From NCBI GenBank assembly GCA_934277435.1, contig CAKQUE010000010.1, positions 1-50,830 of the forward strand: DNA of 50,830 bases, in the 5' to 3' direction. Below the pieces are notes generated by a model that saw only the letters and a program-made list of their open reading frames with translations, did not search any database and was not told the origin of the DNA. The position numbers and the translations under genes are program-made. Shown in pieces: positions 39,554 through 49,648 of this stretch (its first letter is position 1; every line of letters starts with the position of its first letter). This DNA is from an uncultured Alphaproteobacteria bacterium. GTDB lineage: Bacteria; Pseudomonadota; Alphaproteobacteria; RF32; CAG-239.

Positions 39554-42500
39554 TTATTCAGCTGGTTCTGCATTATTTTCTAATGCAGCATTTCCATCTT
39601 CGGCGGTCTGAGCTTCTCTCATGGCAAGAATTTCCTTGTCATTTTGAGCAGCCACACGGCGCAAAGAACGCAATACATTACCTGTACCGGCAGGAATCAA
39701 ACGACCAACAATTACGTTTTCTTTCAAACCTGTCAGTTTATCTACCTTGCCTTCAACAGCGGCTTCGGTCAAGACACGAGTTGTCTCTTGGAATGAAGCG
39801 GCAGAAATAAATGACTTGGTCTGCAATGAAGCCTTAGTGATACCCAAAAGAATAGGATCAGCAACAGCAGGCTGTCCGCCTTCTTTAATCACTTTGTTAT
39901 TTTCGGTTTCAAATACATCGCGGTCAACTTGTTCACCAACCAAGAATGTGGTATCGCCAGGAGCGGTAATTTCAACTTTACGCAGCATTTGTGATACAAT
40001 CACTTCAATGTGCTTATCATTGATGGCCACACCTTGCAAGCGGTAAACGGCTTGAACTTCTTGAACCAAATACTCGGCCAATTTTTCTACACCCAAAACG
40101 CGCAAGATATCGTGCGGAGCCGGTGTACCTTCTACAAGCATATCACCTTTCTTTACAATATCACCGTCTTGAACTACCAAACGACGTCCCTTTGGAATCA
40201 AGTATTCAACCGGATTGCCCTCTGTCGGAATAACCATAATGCGTTGTTTAGCTTTATAGTCTTTACCGTATTCAACCATACCATCAATATCCGAGATAAT
40301 AGCCGGATCCTTTGGACGGCGAGCTTCAAACAATTCAGCCACACGCGGCAAACCACCGGTAATATCTTTTGTTTTTGTGCTTTCTCTTGGAATACGAGCA
40401 ATAATGTCACCAACTTTGATTTCGTCGCCGTTGTCAACATTCAGCACAGCATCAACCGACAGATAGTAGCGCACTTCTTTACCAGAATCATAAGTTACCG
40501 GATTGCCATTTTCGTCTTTCAAAGTAATGCTTGGTTTCAAGCTTGCATTAGAAGACGGACCAGACTGCCAATCAATAACGATTTTAGAAGAAATACCCGT
40601 TGTCTCATCCATATTTTCTTTTACAGAAACATTTGGAATAAGGTCTACCAACTGAGCTTTACCGGCTTTTTCTGAAATAACCGGAACCATAAACGGATCC
40701 CACTCGGCAATCTTTTGACCCTTAGCCACTTCAACGCCTTCCTGAGCCAAAACTTTGGCACCATAAGGTACATGGTGACGTGATTTTTCACGGCCTTGAG
40801 CGTCTTGGATAACGATATCACAGTTACGGGACAAAATAATCAAGTGATTATCGGCATTGGTAACAGTATGACCGTTTTCAAGTTTCAAAATACCGGCAAA
40901 TGGAACTTCAATACTTGCCTGCTCGGCAGATTTAGAAGCCGCACCACCAATGTGGAACGTACGCAGTGTCAATTGGGTACCTGGTTCACCGATTGACTGA
41001 GCGGCAATAACACCGACAGCTTCACCAATGTTAACCGGATTACCGCGAGCCAGGTCACGACCATAGCATGCAGCGCAAACACCGTTTTCGCATTCGCAGG
41101 TTAATACCGAACGAATCTTAACTTGTTCAACACCAGCCTTTTCAACTTTTTCAACATCGGCTTCGTCAATCAATTTGCCTTTTTTAACCAAAACTTCGCC
41201 GGTTTCTGGGTGCAAGATATCTTCTTGAGCCGTACGTCCCAAAATTCTTTCACCGATAGAAGCAATAACATTGCCACCATCAACAACAGGACGTACGATA
41301 ATGCCGCGTTCAGTACCGCAATCGGTTTCGGTAATTACCACATCTTGACCAACATCAACCAAACGACGAGTCAAATAACCGGCGTTAGCAGTCTTCAAAG
41401 CGGTATCTGCCAAACCTTTACGCGCACCGTGGGTTGAGTTGAAGTATTCAGACACGGTCAAACCTTCTTTAAAGTTAGAAATAATCGGTTGTTCGATAAT
41501 TTCACCAGACGGTTTAGCCATCAAACCACGCATACCGGCCAATTGACGCATTTGCGCAGCACTACCACGGGCACCGGAGTCAGCCATCATGAATACTGAG
41601 TTATAGTAGCCATGGTCGGCTTTAGAAATGTTTTTCATCATTTCATCGGCAACTTTATCAGTACAAGCAGCCCAAATATCTACCACTTTGTTATATTTTT
41701 CGCCTTTGGTAATCAAACCGTTTTGATATTGCTGTTCAAATTCTTTAACTTGAGCAGATGTTTCGGCAATCAATTTTTCCTTAGAAGCCGGAACAATCAA
41801 ATCGTCTTTACCAAATGAAATACCAGACAAGCAGGCGTATTTATAACCCATACCCATAATTTTATCAACCATGATACAAGTTTCTTTACCGCCGCATACA
41901 CGATATACTTCGTCAATAATTTGCGAAATTTGTTTCTTTTTCATCAAACGGTTAACGAGTGAGAACGGAACGCCTTCAATCAGTTTACCGTCTTTTCTTG
42001 GCAAAATGTCAGAGATAATCAAACGCCCAGGAGTTGTGTCAACTATGCCATGATGCAATTTACCATCATCACCAACATAATCCATACGGCATTTAATTTT
42101 AGCATGCATATCCACTGCTTTGGCATTCAAAGCCAGCATACATTCTTCCGGACTAGCATAAACGCTGCCCTGACCCAACATATCATCGGCATCATATGAC
42201 AAGTAGTAAATACCCAATACCATATCTTGTGAAGGCACGATAATAGGTTTACCCGAAGCCGGTGACAAAATGTTGTTTGAAGACATCATCAAAACGCGGG
42301 CTTCTAATTGTGCTTCAATAGACAATGGAACGTGAACAGCCATTTGGTCACCATCGAAGTCGGCGTTGAACGCTGTACAAGCCAATGGGTGCAAGTGAAT
42401 TGCCTTACCTTCAACCAAAACCGGTTCATAGGCTTGAATACCCAATCTGTGCAAAGTCGGCGCACGGTTCAGCAATACAGGATGCTCGCGGATAACTTCT

Positions 42501-43750
42501 TCCAAAATATCCCAAACTTCCGGACGTTCTTTTTCCACCATACGCTTAGCAGCTTTAATGGTTGTGGCCATGCCATACATTTCCAATTTAGCATAAACGA
42601 AAGGTTTGAACAATTCCAAAGCCATCTTCTTTGGCAAACCGCATTGGTGCATTTTAAGTTCTGGACCAACAGTAATAACTGAACGACCAGAGTAGTCAAC
42701 ACGTTTACCCAACAAGTTTTGACGGAAACGACCTTGTTTACCTTTAAGCATATCTGACAAAGACTTCAGCGGACGCTTGCTGGTGCCGGTAATAGCGCGG
42801 CCACGACGACCGTTATCAAACAAAGCGTCAACAGATTCTTGCAGCATACGTTTTTCATTGCGGATAATGATATCCGGAGCGTGCAATTCCAACAATCTCT
42901 TCAAACGGTTGTTACGGTTAATCACACGGCGATACAAATCGTTCAAATCAGATGTAGCAAAACGACCACCGTCCAATGGAACCAACGGACGCAAATCAGG
43001 CGGAATAACCGGCAATACAGTCAGAATCATCCATTCTGGTTTGGTGTTTGATTCCAAGAAAGCTTCAACTAATTTCAAACGTTTAACCAAGTTCTTACGT
43101 TTAGCTTCGGAAGTTGTTTCTTTCAACTCTGCACGCATAGAAGCGCGTTCTGCTTCCAAATCAATATTAGAAAGGATTTCGCGCAAAGCCTCGGCACCAA
43201 TGCCGGCTCTAAATGAATCTTCGCCATATTGATCAATAGCATCTTGATATTCATCTTCAGTCAGCAATTGATTAACTGTCAACGGTGTCAAACCTGGTTC
43301 AATCACAACATAGCTTTCAAAGTACAAAACTCTTTCCAAAGCCTTCATTGGAATACCGGTCAACACAGAAATACGTGACGGCAAAGATTTCAGGAACCAA
43401 ATATGTGCAACCGGAGCTGCCAATTCAATGTGACCCATTCTTTCGCGGCGAACTTTTGACAAAGTAACTTCCACACCGCACTTTTCGCAGACAATACCGC
43501 GATATTTCATACGTTTATATTTACCGCACAAGCATTCATAGTCTTTTACCGGACCAAAAATGCGGGCGCAGAACAAACCGTCTTTTTCTGGTTTGAATGT
43601 TCTATAGTTAATGGTTTCAGGTTTTTTAACTTCACCATAAGACCAAGAACGAATTTGTTCAGGAGAAGCAATCGAAATTTTGATTTCGTCAAAATTTTCT
43701 TCAGTCGATGGCTGCTGCTGATTAAACATATTCATTATTTCATTATTCAT
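39554..43750 (-). CDS. rpoC: DNA-directed RNA polymerase subunit beta'
   Basis: 1398 residues, a normal proteobacterial length. N-terminal zinc ribbon CLCGKYKRMKYRGIVCEKCG, the RPLKSLSDMLKGKQGRFRQNLLGKRVDYSGRS region (noted by its KGKQGRFRQNLLGKRVDYSG core), the catalytic NADFDGDQMAVH near residue 460, trigger loop and bridge-helix regions, a second zinc site (CECENGVCAACYGRDL), and a C-terminal acidic tail. GAGGAG precedes ATG 43750, 18 bp after the rpoB stop. Co-transcribed with rpoB. Confidence 0.99.
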   Translation of the reverse strand: MNNEIMNMFNQQQPSTEENFDEIKISIASPEQIRSWSYGEVKKPETINYRTFKPEKDGLFCARIFGPVKDYECLCGKYKRMKYRGIVCEKCGVEVTLSKVRRERMGHIELAAPVAHIWFLKSLPSRISVLTGIPMKALERVLYFESYVVIEPGLTPLTVNQLLTEDEYQDAIDQYGEDSFRAGIGAEALREILSNIDLEAERASMRAELKETTSEAKRKNLVKRLKLVEAFLESNTKPEWMILTVLPVIPPDLRPLVPLDGGRFATSDLNDLYRRVINRNNRLKRLLELHAPDIIIRNEKRMLQESVDALFDNGRRGRAITGTSKRPLKSLSDMLKGKQGRFRQNLLGKRVDYSGRSVITVGPELKMHQCGLPKKMALELFKPFVYAKLEMYGMATTIKAAKRMVEKERPEVWDILEEVIREHPVLLNRAPTLHRLGIQAYEPVLVEGKAIHLHPLACTAFNADFDGDQMAVHVPLSIEAQLEARVLMMSSNNILSPASGKPIIVPSQDMVLGIYYLSYDADDMLGQGSVYASPEECMLALNAKAVDMHAKIKCRMDYVGDDGKLHHGIVDTTPGRLIISDILPRKDGKLIEGVPFSLVNRLMKKKQISQIIDEVYRVCGGKETCIMVDKIMGMGYKYACLSGISFGKDDLIVPASKEKLIAETSAQVKEFEQQYQNGLITKGEKYNKVVDIWAACTDKVADEMMKNISKADHGYYNSVFMMADSGARGSAAQMRQLAGMRGLMAKPSGEIIEQPIISNFKEGLTVSEYFNSTHGARKGLADTALKTANAGYLTRRLVDVGQDVVITETDCGTERGIIVRPVVDGGNVIASIGERILGRTAQEDILHPETGEVLVKKGKLIDEADVEKVEKAGVEQVKIRSVLTCECENGVCAACYGRDLARGNPVNIGEAVGVIAAQSIGEPGTQLTLRTFHIGGAASKSAEQASIEVPFAGILKLENGHTVTNADNHLIILSRNCDIVIQDAQGREKSRHHVPYGAKVLAQEGVEVAKGQKIAEWDPFMVPVISEKAGKAQLVDLIPNVSVKENMDETTGISSKIVIDWQSGPSSNASLKPSITLKDENGNPVTYDSGKEVRYYLSVDAVLNVDNGDEIKVGDIIARIPRESTKTKDITGGLPRVAELFEARRPKDPAIISDIDGMVEYGKDYKAKQRIMVIPTEGNPVEYLIPKGRRLVVQDGDIVKKGDMLVEGTPAPHDILRVLGVEKLAEYLVQEVQAVYRLQGVAINDKHIEVIVSQMLRKVEITAPGDTTFLVGEQVDRDVFETENNKVIKEGGQPAVADPILLGITKASLQTKSFISAASFQETTRVLTEAAVEGKVDKLTGLKENVIVGRLIPAGTGNVLRSLRRVAAQNDKEILAMREAQTAEDGNAALENNAEPAE

Positions 43751-43768
43751 TTGTTATGACTCCTCAGC

Positions 43769-46700
43769 TTACGCTTCTTCATTTAACATTTCAACATTCA
43801 AGCACAGAGACTTGATTTCTTTAACCAATACGTTAAAGGATTCAGGTACACCTGTTTCAAAACTGTCTTCACCGCGAACAATAGCTTCATAAACTTTTGT
43901 TCTGCCGGCAACGTCATCTGATTTAATGGTAAGCATTTCTTGCAAAGTATAGGCAGCACCATATGCCTGCAAAGCCCAAACTTCCATTTCACCAAAACGT
44001 TGACCACCAAATTGAGCCTTACCGCCCAAAGGTTGTTGAGTAACCAAGCTGTATGGACCAACTGAACGTGCGTGCATTTTTTCATCAACAATGTGGTGCA
44101 GTTTAATCATATACATAACACCAACGGTTACTTTACGATCAAATTTTTCACCGGTACGACCGTCATACAAGTCAATTTGACCAGATGTCGGCAAACCTGC
44201 CATTGACAACATATTGTTGATATCATCGCCTGTGGCGCCGTCAAATACCGGAGTAGCCATAGGAACACCGCGTTTCAAATTAGAAATCATTTCAATTTTT
44301 TCTGGTTCGGTAAGCGGCTCAACATCGCGTTTATACTGCTTATCACCATAGATTTCTCTCAAGCGCGCATTCAATTCATCAATAGTTTTTTCACCACGTT
44401 TATATTGTTCGCACATTTCATTGAGTTGCGCACCAAGTTCTTTGGCTGCCCAGCCCAAGTGTGTTTCCAAAATTTGTCCCACGTTCATACGTGAAGGCAC
44501 ACCAAGCGGGTTCAAAACTACATCAACCGGAGTACCATCTTCTGTATAAGGCATATCGGCCAGTGGCAATACGCGTGAAACCGTACCTTTGTTACCATGG
44601 CGTCCGGCCATTTTATCACCGGTTTGCATTTTTCTCTTGGTTGCAATGAAAACTTTAACCATTTTGAGAACACCCGGCAACAAATCATCACCGCGCTGAA
44701 CTTTTTCAACTTTGTTTTCAAAACGTTTTTGAATGTTTTCCATACGAGCGTCATAAGCTGCCGAAAACTCTTCAATTTTAGCCATGATATCTTCGTTTTT
44801 AACAACAATTTTACGCCATTGAGATGACGGAATTGCTTCCAAGATATCTGAAGTCAATTTAACGTTTTTAGCAATACCCTTCGGAGCATCAACAACTGTC
44901 TGACCGTCAAGCATTGATTTCAAACGAGCTTCATAACTTCTTCTGATAATGGCGATTTCATCGTCGCGGTCTTTAGCCAGATTAGAAATTTCTTCTTGTT
45001 CAATAGCCAAAGCACGTTCGTCTTTTTCTACGCCGCGGCGAGAGAAAATATGAACGTCTACGACAATACCGTCAATACCCGGTTGTGCACGTAAAGAAGT
45101 ATCGCGAACATCGCTGGCTTTTTCACCAAAAATGGCGCGCAGCAATTTTTCTTCCGGAGTAACTGGAGATTCACCTTTTGGAGTAACTTTACCCACCAAA
45201 ATATCACCGGCTTTAACATGTGCACCAACATACACAATACCAGCTTCATCAAGGTTACGCAAAGCATCTTCACCAACGTTTGGAATATCGCGGGTGATTT
45301 CTTCTTGGCCTAATTTGGTATCGCGCGCCATTACTTCAAATTCTTCAATGTGCAAAGAAGTCAAAACATCGTCGCGTGAAATTCTTTCAGATAGCAAAAT
45401 AGCATCTTCGTAGTTCAAGCCGTTCCAAGGCATAAAGGCCACAAGCAAGTTTTTACCCAAAGCTAACTCGCCCAAATTTGTACAAGGGCCATCGGCGATA
45501 ATATCGCCTTTTTGTACTTTATCGCCAACTTTTACCAACGGCACTTGGTTGATACAAGTGTTTTGGTTAGAGCGGCGGAATTTTGATAATTTATAAATTT
45601 CAACACCAACATCGTGTGCATCATTGTCGTTAGAGCGAATAACTATGCGGTTGGCGTCAACGGCGTCAACAACACCATCATATTTGGCAACCAAAGTAGC
45701 GCCGGAATCTTTAGCCACTGTAGCTTCAATACCGGTACCAACCAATGGAGCTTCTGAACGCAACAAAGGCACGCCTTGGCGTTGCATGTTTGAACCCATC
45801 AACGCACGGTTAGCATCATCGTTTTCCAAGAATGGAATCAAAGCCGCAGCCACTGAAACCAACTGTTTTGGTGAAACGTCGATGTAATTGATGTTTTCTG
45901 GTTTATCAAATTCTACTTCACCACCGCGGCGGCAGGTAACCAAATCGTTCACAAAGTGACCGTTATCATCAACTTTAGCGTTAGCCTCGGCAATAACAAC
46001 TTTACCTTCATCATCGGCAGACAAATATACAACATCAGAGGTAACCACACCATCAATAACCTTACGGTATGGGCATTCAATAAAGCCATATTTGTTTACG
46101 CGAGCATATGTAGAAAGTGAGTTAATCAAACCAATGTTTGGACCTTCTGGAGATTCAATTGGGCAGATACGACCATAGTGAGTTGGGTGCACGTCGCGCA
46201 CTTCAAAACCAGCACGGTCACGGCTCAAGCCGCCTGGGCCCAAGGCAGACAAACGGCGTTTGTGTGTAATTTCTGACAATGGGTTGTTCTGGTCCATAAA
46301 TTGTGACAACTGAGAAGAACCAAAGAATTCTCTGATTACAGAAGCTATAGGCTTAGCATTTACCAAATCCTGCGGTTTAACGTTGTTCAAAATTTCGGCG
46401 CTCATTTTTTCTTTAATAGCGCGTTCCATACGCAGCAAACCCATACGATATTGATTTTCCATCAATTCACCAACAGAGCGAACACGACGGTTACCCAAAT
46501 GGTCAATATCATCAACCTCGCCTTTGCCATCACGGATTGCAACCAATTTTTTGATAATACGCAAAATATCATCTTTACGCAAAATACGAACTGTATCCGG
46601 AGCTTCATCAAATGAAACATCTAAAGATGCATTCATTTTAACACGACCCACAGCCGACAAATCATAGCGTTCAGAATCAAAAAACAGCTGATGGAACAAA

Positions 46701-47947
46701 GCATCTGCAGCTTCATATGTAGCAGGTTCACCCGGACGCATTACACGATAAATATCAAATAAAGCTTCCTGACGTGATTTATTTTTGTCTGCAGCCAAAG
46801 TATTGCGGATATACGGACCAACATTCAGACCATCAATAAACAATGTTTCAACTGACTTAATTTTGTTTTCAGTCAAAGTGTTCATCAAATCTTCGTTGAT
46901 TTCATCGCCGGCTTCGGCCAAAACTTCGCCGGTTTTAGCAATAACAATGTCTTTTGCCAAGAATTTGCCATACATTTGGTCTTTAGAAACAACAAAATAT
47001 TCCAAACCTTCGTCAGCCAATTTCTGAGCAGATCTCGGAGTTAATTTTTTACCGGCATCCCAAACTGTTTCGCCAGTGGCAGCATTAATCAAAGCAAAAT
47101 TGAATTTAACGCCCTTCATGCGAGAAGGTTCAAATTTCATTTTCCAATTTTTCTTATCTGCCAAATATGTTTCGGTATCATAGAAGTAATTCAAAATTTC
47201 TTCTTTATTCATACCTTTTACATCAGCCAATTCAATAGTTTTGCCTTCTTTAGCCAATTCTGCAGCTTTTTCTTCGGTTTCTTTGGAGTACAGAGAATAG
47301 AAAATAGAAGTTACCGGCAGTTTACGGCGTCTATCAATGCGGGCATAAACCAAATCTTTGGCATCAAATTCAAAATCAAGCCAAGAACCGCGGTATGGAA
47401 TAATGCGTGCAGAAAACAGTTTTTTACCGGAAGAAATTGTTTTTCCGCCATCGCTGTCAAAGAACACGCCTGGAGAACGGTGCATTTGTGAAACCACAAC
47501 GCGCTCGGTGCCGTTAAAAATAAACGTACCTTTGTCCGTCATCAACGGAATATCGCCCATATAAACGTCTTGTTCTTTAATATCGTGAATAGACTTTGCA
47601 CCGGTAGCTTCGTCAATATCCCAAACCACCAAACGCAAAGTTGCTCTGATTGGAGCAGCATATGTCATATCACGCTTTAAGCATTCTTCCACATCATATT
47701 TTGGCTCTTCCAAAACATATTTTACGAATTCCAACTCTCCGTTACCAGAAAAATCTGTAATTGGGAAAATAGATTTGAAAACTTCTTCCAAGCCAAACTC
47801 ACAATGTTCGCCGTTGGCGTCAACATTATTGATAAAGCTTGAATAAGAGCCGGTTTGAACGTCAATTAAATTCGGCATATCAGCAACTGCTTCGATTCGG
47901 CCGAAATTTTTTCTTACACGCTTTTTCTCCGTATAAGACTCTTTCAT
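43769..47947 (-). CDS. rpoB: DNA-directed RNA polymerase subunit beta
   Basis: 1392 residues from ATG 47947, which has AGAGGA 7 nt upstream; an upstream in-frame ATG at 47965 lacks a site. Standard landmarks: RVRKNFGRI near the N-terminus, the rifampicin-pocket region FGSSQLSQFMDQNNPLSEI with HKRRLSALGPGGLSRDRAG (sensitive-type residues), and the C-terminal GGKAQFGGQRFGEMEVWAL. The gene starts its own transcription unit here: a divergent hdeD-like gene, not rplJ-rplL, lies upstream. Confidence 0.99.
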   Translation of the reverse strand: MKESYTEKKRVRKNFGRIEAVADMPNLIDVQTGSYSSFINNVDANGEHCEFGLEEVFKSIFPITDFSGNGELEFVKYVLEEPKYDVEECLKRDMTYAAPIRATLRLVVWDIDEATGAKSIHDIKEQDVYMGDIPLMTDKGTFIFNGTERVVVSQMHRSPGVFFDSDGGKTISSGKKLFSARIIPYRGSWLDFEFDAKDLVYARIDRRRKLPVTSIFYSLYSKETEEKAAELAKEGKTIELADVKGMNKEEILNYFYDTETYLADKKNWKMKFEPSRMKGVKFNFALINAATGETVWDAGKKLTPRSAQKLADEGLEYFVVSKDQMYGKFLAKDIVIAKTGEVLAEAGDEINEDLMNTLTENKIKSVETLFIDGLNVGPYIRNTLAADKNKSRQEALFDIYRVMRPGEPATYEAADALFHQLFFDSERYDLSAVGRVKMNASLDVSFDEAPDTVRILRKDDILRIIKKLVAIRDGKGEVDDIDHLGNRRVRSVGELMENQYRMGLLRMERAIKEKMSAEILNNVKPQDLVNAKPIASVIREFFGSSQLSQFMDQNNPLSEITHKRRLSALGPGGLSRDRAGFEVRDVHPTHYGRICPIESPEGPNIGLINSLSTYARVNKYGFIECPYRKVIDGVVTSDVVYLSADDEGKVVIAEANAKVDDNGHFVNDLVTCRRGGEVEFDKPENINYIDVSPKQLVSVAAALIPFLENDDANRALMGSNMQRQGVPLLRSEAPLVGTGIEATVAKDSGATLVAKYDGVVDAVDANRIVIRSNDNDAHDVGVEIYKLSKFRRSNQNTCINQVPLVKVGDKVQKGDIIADGPCTNLGELALGKNLLVAFMPWNGLNYEDAILLSERISRDDVLTSLHIEEFEVMARDTKLGQEEITRDIPNVGEDALRNLDEAGIVYVGAHVKAGDILVGKVTPKGESPVTPEEKLLRAIFGEKASDVRDTSLRAQPGIDGIVVDVHIFSRRGVEKDERALAIEQEEISNLAKDRDDEIAIIRRSYEARLKSMLDGQTVVDAPKGIAKNVKLTSDILEAIPSSQWRKIVVKNEDIMAKIEEFSAAYDARMENIQKRFENKVEKVQRGDDLLPGVLKMVKVFIATKRKMQTGDKMAGRHGNKGTVSRVLPLADMPYTEDGTPVDVVLNPLGVPSRMNVGQILETHLGWAAKELGAQLNEMCEQYKRGEKTIDELNARLREIYGDKQYKRDVEPLTEPEKIEMISNLKRGVPMATPVFDGATGDDINNMLSMAGLPTSGQIDLYDGRTGEKFDRKVTVGVMYMIKLHHIVDEKMHARSVGPYSLVTQQPLGGKAQFGGQRFGEMEVWALQAYGAAYTLQEMLTIKSDDVAGRTKVYEAIVRGEDSFETGVPESFNVLVKEIKSLCLNVEMLNEEA

Positions 47948-47970
47948 GTATATTTCCTCTAACATTTTGA

Positions 47971-48016
47971 TTCTGCGGCAATTCTTTTGAAAAAAATTTC
48001 AATCCCGTCCGCAGAA
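47971..48016 (-). promoter_or_regulatory. hairpin in the rpoB leader
   Basis: TTCTGCGG (47971-47978) pairs with CCGCAGAA (48009-48016); inside, TTGAAA and TTTCAA form a second helix. It sits just upstream of the rpoB ribosome binding site on the minus strand and may regulate the transcript or be an RNase III site. Further up, ACGGAT/ATCCGT (about 48103-48118) is another short dyad. I could not assign a convincing rpoB promoter between 48017 and 48160. Confidence 0.4.
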
Positions 48017-48251
48017 GGTTAAACTTATAAAACGTTTAAATTGAATATAGCCAAACCCCTGATAAATCCACACTCTTAGCCATATTCACCAAATAATAGG
48101 CACACGGATTTTCATCCGTCTGCTTTAAACTGACCGGATTATAGACTTTTCCTCATTATTTTGCAACATTTTTCTTCTATTTCCCTTGTTTTTCAGCAAA
48201 AAAATCATACCTCAAAACCGGAGCATATTTTTTTGATAAAGGAGAAAATTT

Positions 48252-48782
48252 ATGAAAGACAGAAGATGCAGTATTTGGCACTTGATTTCAGGCATAATCA
48301 TGCTGATTTTAGGTATTGTGGTTTGGGCAAACCCGCTGTCGTCGCTTTATGCTATAGCAATATATTTCGGCGGTGCCGTATTTTTGCTTGGCTGCGGCTA
48401 TATTACCTTTTCTTTCAGCGAATATTCAGGCTGGTATTTTGTTGTCGGCTTATTAGATTTATTTATCGGTTTGATTTTATTAACCAATCTTGGTTTAACA
48501 GTGCAAACCTTACCAATTTTATTTGCCTTTTGGTTTTTGGCTACCGGCGTTATGCAAATCTCCGGCAGTTTAGACATTAAAAAGCTTGGCTTGCCGTGGG
48601 GCTGGAGTATGTTAAGCGGTATATTGGGCATTATTTTAGCCTTTTTGATTTTATCATACCAGTCATTTGGAGAAGCAGCTCTGGTGCTTTATGTCGGCTT
48701 CTACATTTTTGCGTTTGGAGCGCTGAGCATTGCCGAATATTTATATTTCCGCAAATTTTGCCGCTTACAAATAAATTCTTAA
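48252..48782 (+). CDS. HdeD-like (DUF308) membrane protein
   Basis: 176 residues with six hydrophobic segments in three hairpins. The opening ISGIIMLILGIVVWANPLSSL, then YFGGAVFLLGCGYI and a repeat-like SGILGIILAFLILS are typical of the HdeD/DUF308 family, associated in enterobacteria with acid resistance. AAAGGAGA precedes the start. Inner membrane; function in this organism unknown. Confidence 0.85.
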   Translation: MKDRRCSIWHLISGIIMLILGIVVWANPLSSLYAIAIYFGGAVFLLGCGYITFSFSEYSGWYFVVGLLDLFIGLILLTNLGLTVQTLPILFAFWFLATGVMQISGSLDIKKLGLPWGWSMLSGILGIILAFLILSYQSFGEAALVLYVGFYIFAFGALSIAEYLYFRKFCRLQINS

Positions 48783-48853
48783 TAAAATTATTGACCTTTA
48801 CTTTTTCTGTGGTTATAAAGCAGAGCATTATTTAATTTGTTGGAGATAGAACC

Positions 48854-49291
48854 ATGAAAGAAATTACTCAAGCTCAAGTAGATAATGCCTGCTTTATGAT
48901 TGCGCAAAAAATCCAAGAACGCTCGCCAAACGGCTTTATTTTAGCAGCTGTTTCCCGCGGCGGACTTGTTCCGGCAACCATTATTTCACACTATCTCAAA
49001 CACAAAGACATTCGCTTTATACGTCTTTCTTCATACAGCGACGAAAGCAAATCACAGTCTGAAATGGTTGATACAACGCTGGATGAAATTCCTAACGCCG
49101 CCAACACTTATATAATCGACGACTTATGCGACAGCGGCGAAACAGTGCAATATTTACGCCATAAATATCCTTTGGCGCAAATCTATACCCTAATCAACAA
49201 AAATCCGGAAATAAAACCAGATTACTTTCCAATTTCTGAACCTATGGGATTATGGATAAACTTCCCATGGGAACCCGAAGACAGAAAATAA
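48854..49291 (+). CDS. phosphoribosyltransferase, Gpt-like
   Basis: 145 residues of the type I PRTase fold. LAAVSRGGLVPATIISHYL forms the early loop, TYIIDDLCDSGETVQYL is the PRPP-binding motif (about residues 97-113), and GLWINFPWEPE at the C-terminus parallels WIEQPWD of xanthine-guanine phosphoribosyltransferase. Likely salvages xanthine or guanine using PRPP in the cytoplasm. GGAGA lies upstream of ATG 48854; the gene has a 71-bp gap to the hdeD-like gene. Confidence 0.75.
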   Translation: MKEITQAQVDNACFMIAQKIQERSPNGFILAAVSRGGLVPATIISHYLKHKDIRFIRLSSYSDESKSQSEMVDTTLDEIPNAANTYIIDDLCDSGETVQYLRHKYPLAQIYTLINKNPEIKPDYFPISEPMGLWINFPWEPEDRK

Positions 49292-49292
49292 G

Positions 49293-49343
49293 CTAAAGGT
49301 AAATGTCAATTGCTTAAAAACGGCGAGATTTCTTCCGCCGCTC
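49293..49343. repeat. 51-bp direct repeat, copy 1
   Basis: Identical to 49588-49638 except for one base. Begins CTAAAGGTAAATGTC and ends with the hairpin CGGCG...CGCCG followed by CTC. It starts two bases after the phosphoribosyltransferase stop. Confidence 0.85.
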
Positions 49344-49373
49344 TTGCAAAACTATCGTTTGATAGAAATGTAA

Positions 49374-49390
49374 ATTCGGAATTTCCGAAT
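49374..49390. promoter_or_regulatory. operator-like dyad
   Basis: ATTCGGAATTTCCGAAT is a 17-bp dyad with a one-base centre, about 80 bp upstream of the small-RNA promoter. A CTATC-GTTT-GATAG hairpin precedes it (49352-49365). Confidence 0.35.
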
Positions 49391-49466
49391 AACAATAATT
49401 AACCTAATTATCATTATTTTTACCTTTCGCTGTTGGAAAGGGGAAAAGCCGTGCCTATTTAAAAAC

Positions 49467-49495
49467 TTGACAACAAGTTAAAAATAGGTTATCCT
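49467..49495 (+). promoter_or_regulatory. promoter of a candidate small RNA
   Basis: TTGACA (49467-49472, perfect consensus), 17-bp spacer, TATCCT (49490-49495). No open reading frame follows; a terminator lies about 75 nt downstream. Confidence 0.6.
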
Positions 49496-49501
49496 TAACA
49501 T

Positions 49502-49577
49502 AGAAATTGGTTAAAGAAATGGTTTAACCCCTTTCGTAGTTAAAATTATGTCCGGTCTGTCCACCGGACAATTTTTG
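49502..49577 (+). ncRNA. candidate small RNA of about 75 nt
   Basis: Bounded by the TTGACA-17-TATCCT promoter and an intrinsic terminator (TGTCCGGT/ACCGGACA, 49549-49570, then ATTTTTG). A first hairpin GGTTAAA (49509-49515) / TTTAACC (49523-49529) leaves a single-stranded pyrimidine-rich CCCTTTCGTAGTTAAAATTA linker. This is the layout of a trans-acting sRNA. Not assignable to a known family by eye. Confidence 0.5.
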
Positions 49578-49587
49578 TATATATCAA

Positions 49588-49638
49588 CTAAAGGTAAATG
49601 TCAATTGCTTAAAAACGGCGAGATTTCTCCCGCCGCTC
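49588..49638. repeat. 51-bp direct repeat, copy 2
   Basis: One mismatch to 49293-49343. The two copies flank the 244-bp small-RNA segment. This copy doubles as the terminator of the mutarotase gene on the minus strand. Confidence 0.85.
49611..49638 (-). terminator. terminator of the mutarotase gene
   Basis: On the minus strand CGGCG/CGCCG arms with a 10-nt loop run into TTTTT (plus 49615-49611), 11-38 nt after the stop codon. Confidence 0.65.
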
Positions 49639-49648
49639 AAATAAATCA

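Noticed and set aside
49299..49317. Five-codon leader peptide (ATG TCA ATT GCT TAA) in the direct repeats
   Set aside because: An AAAGG precedes it in both copies, but the peptide is too short to judge and nothing downstream suggests attenuation.
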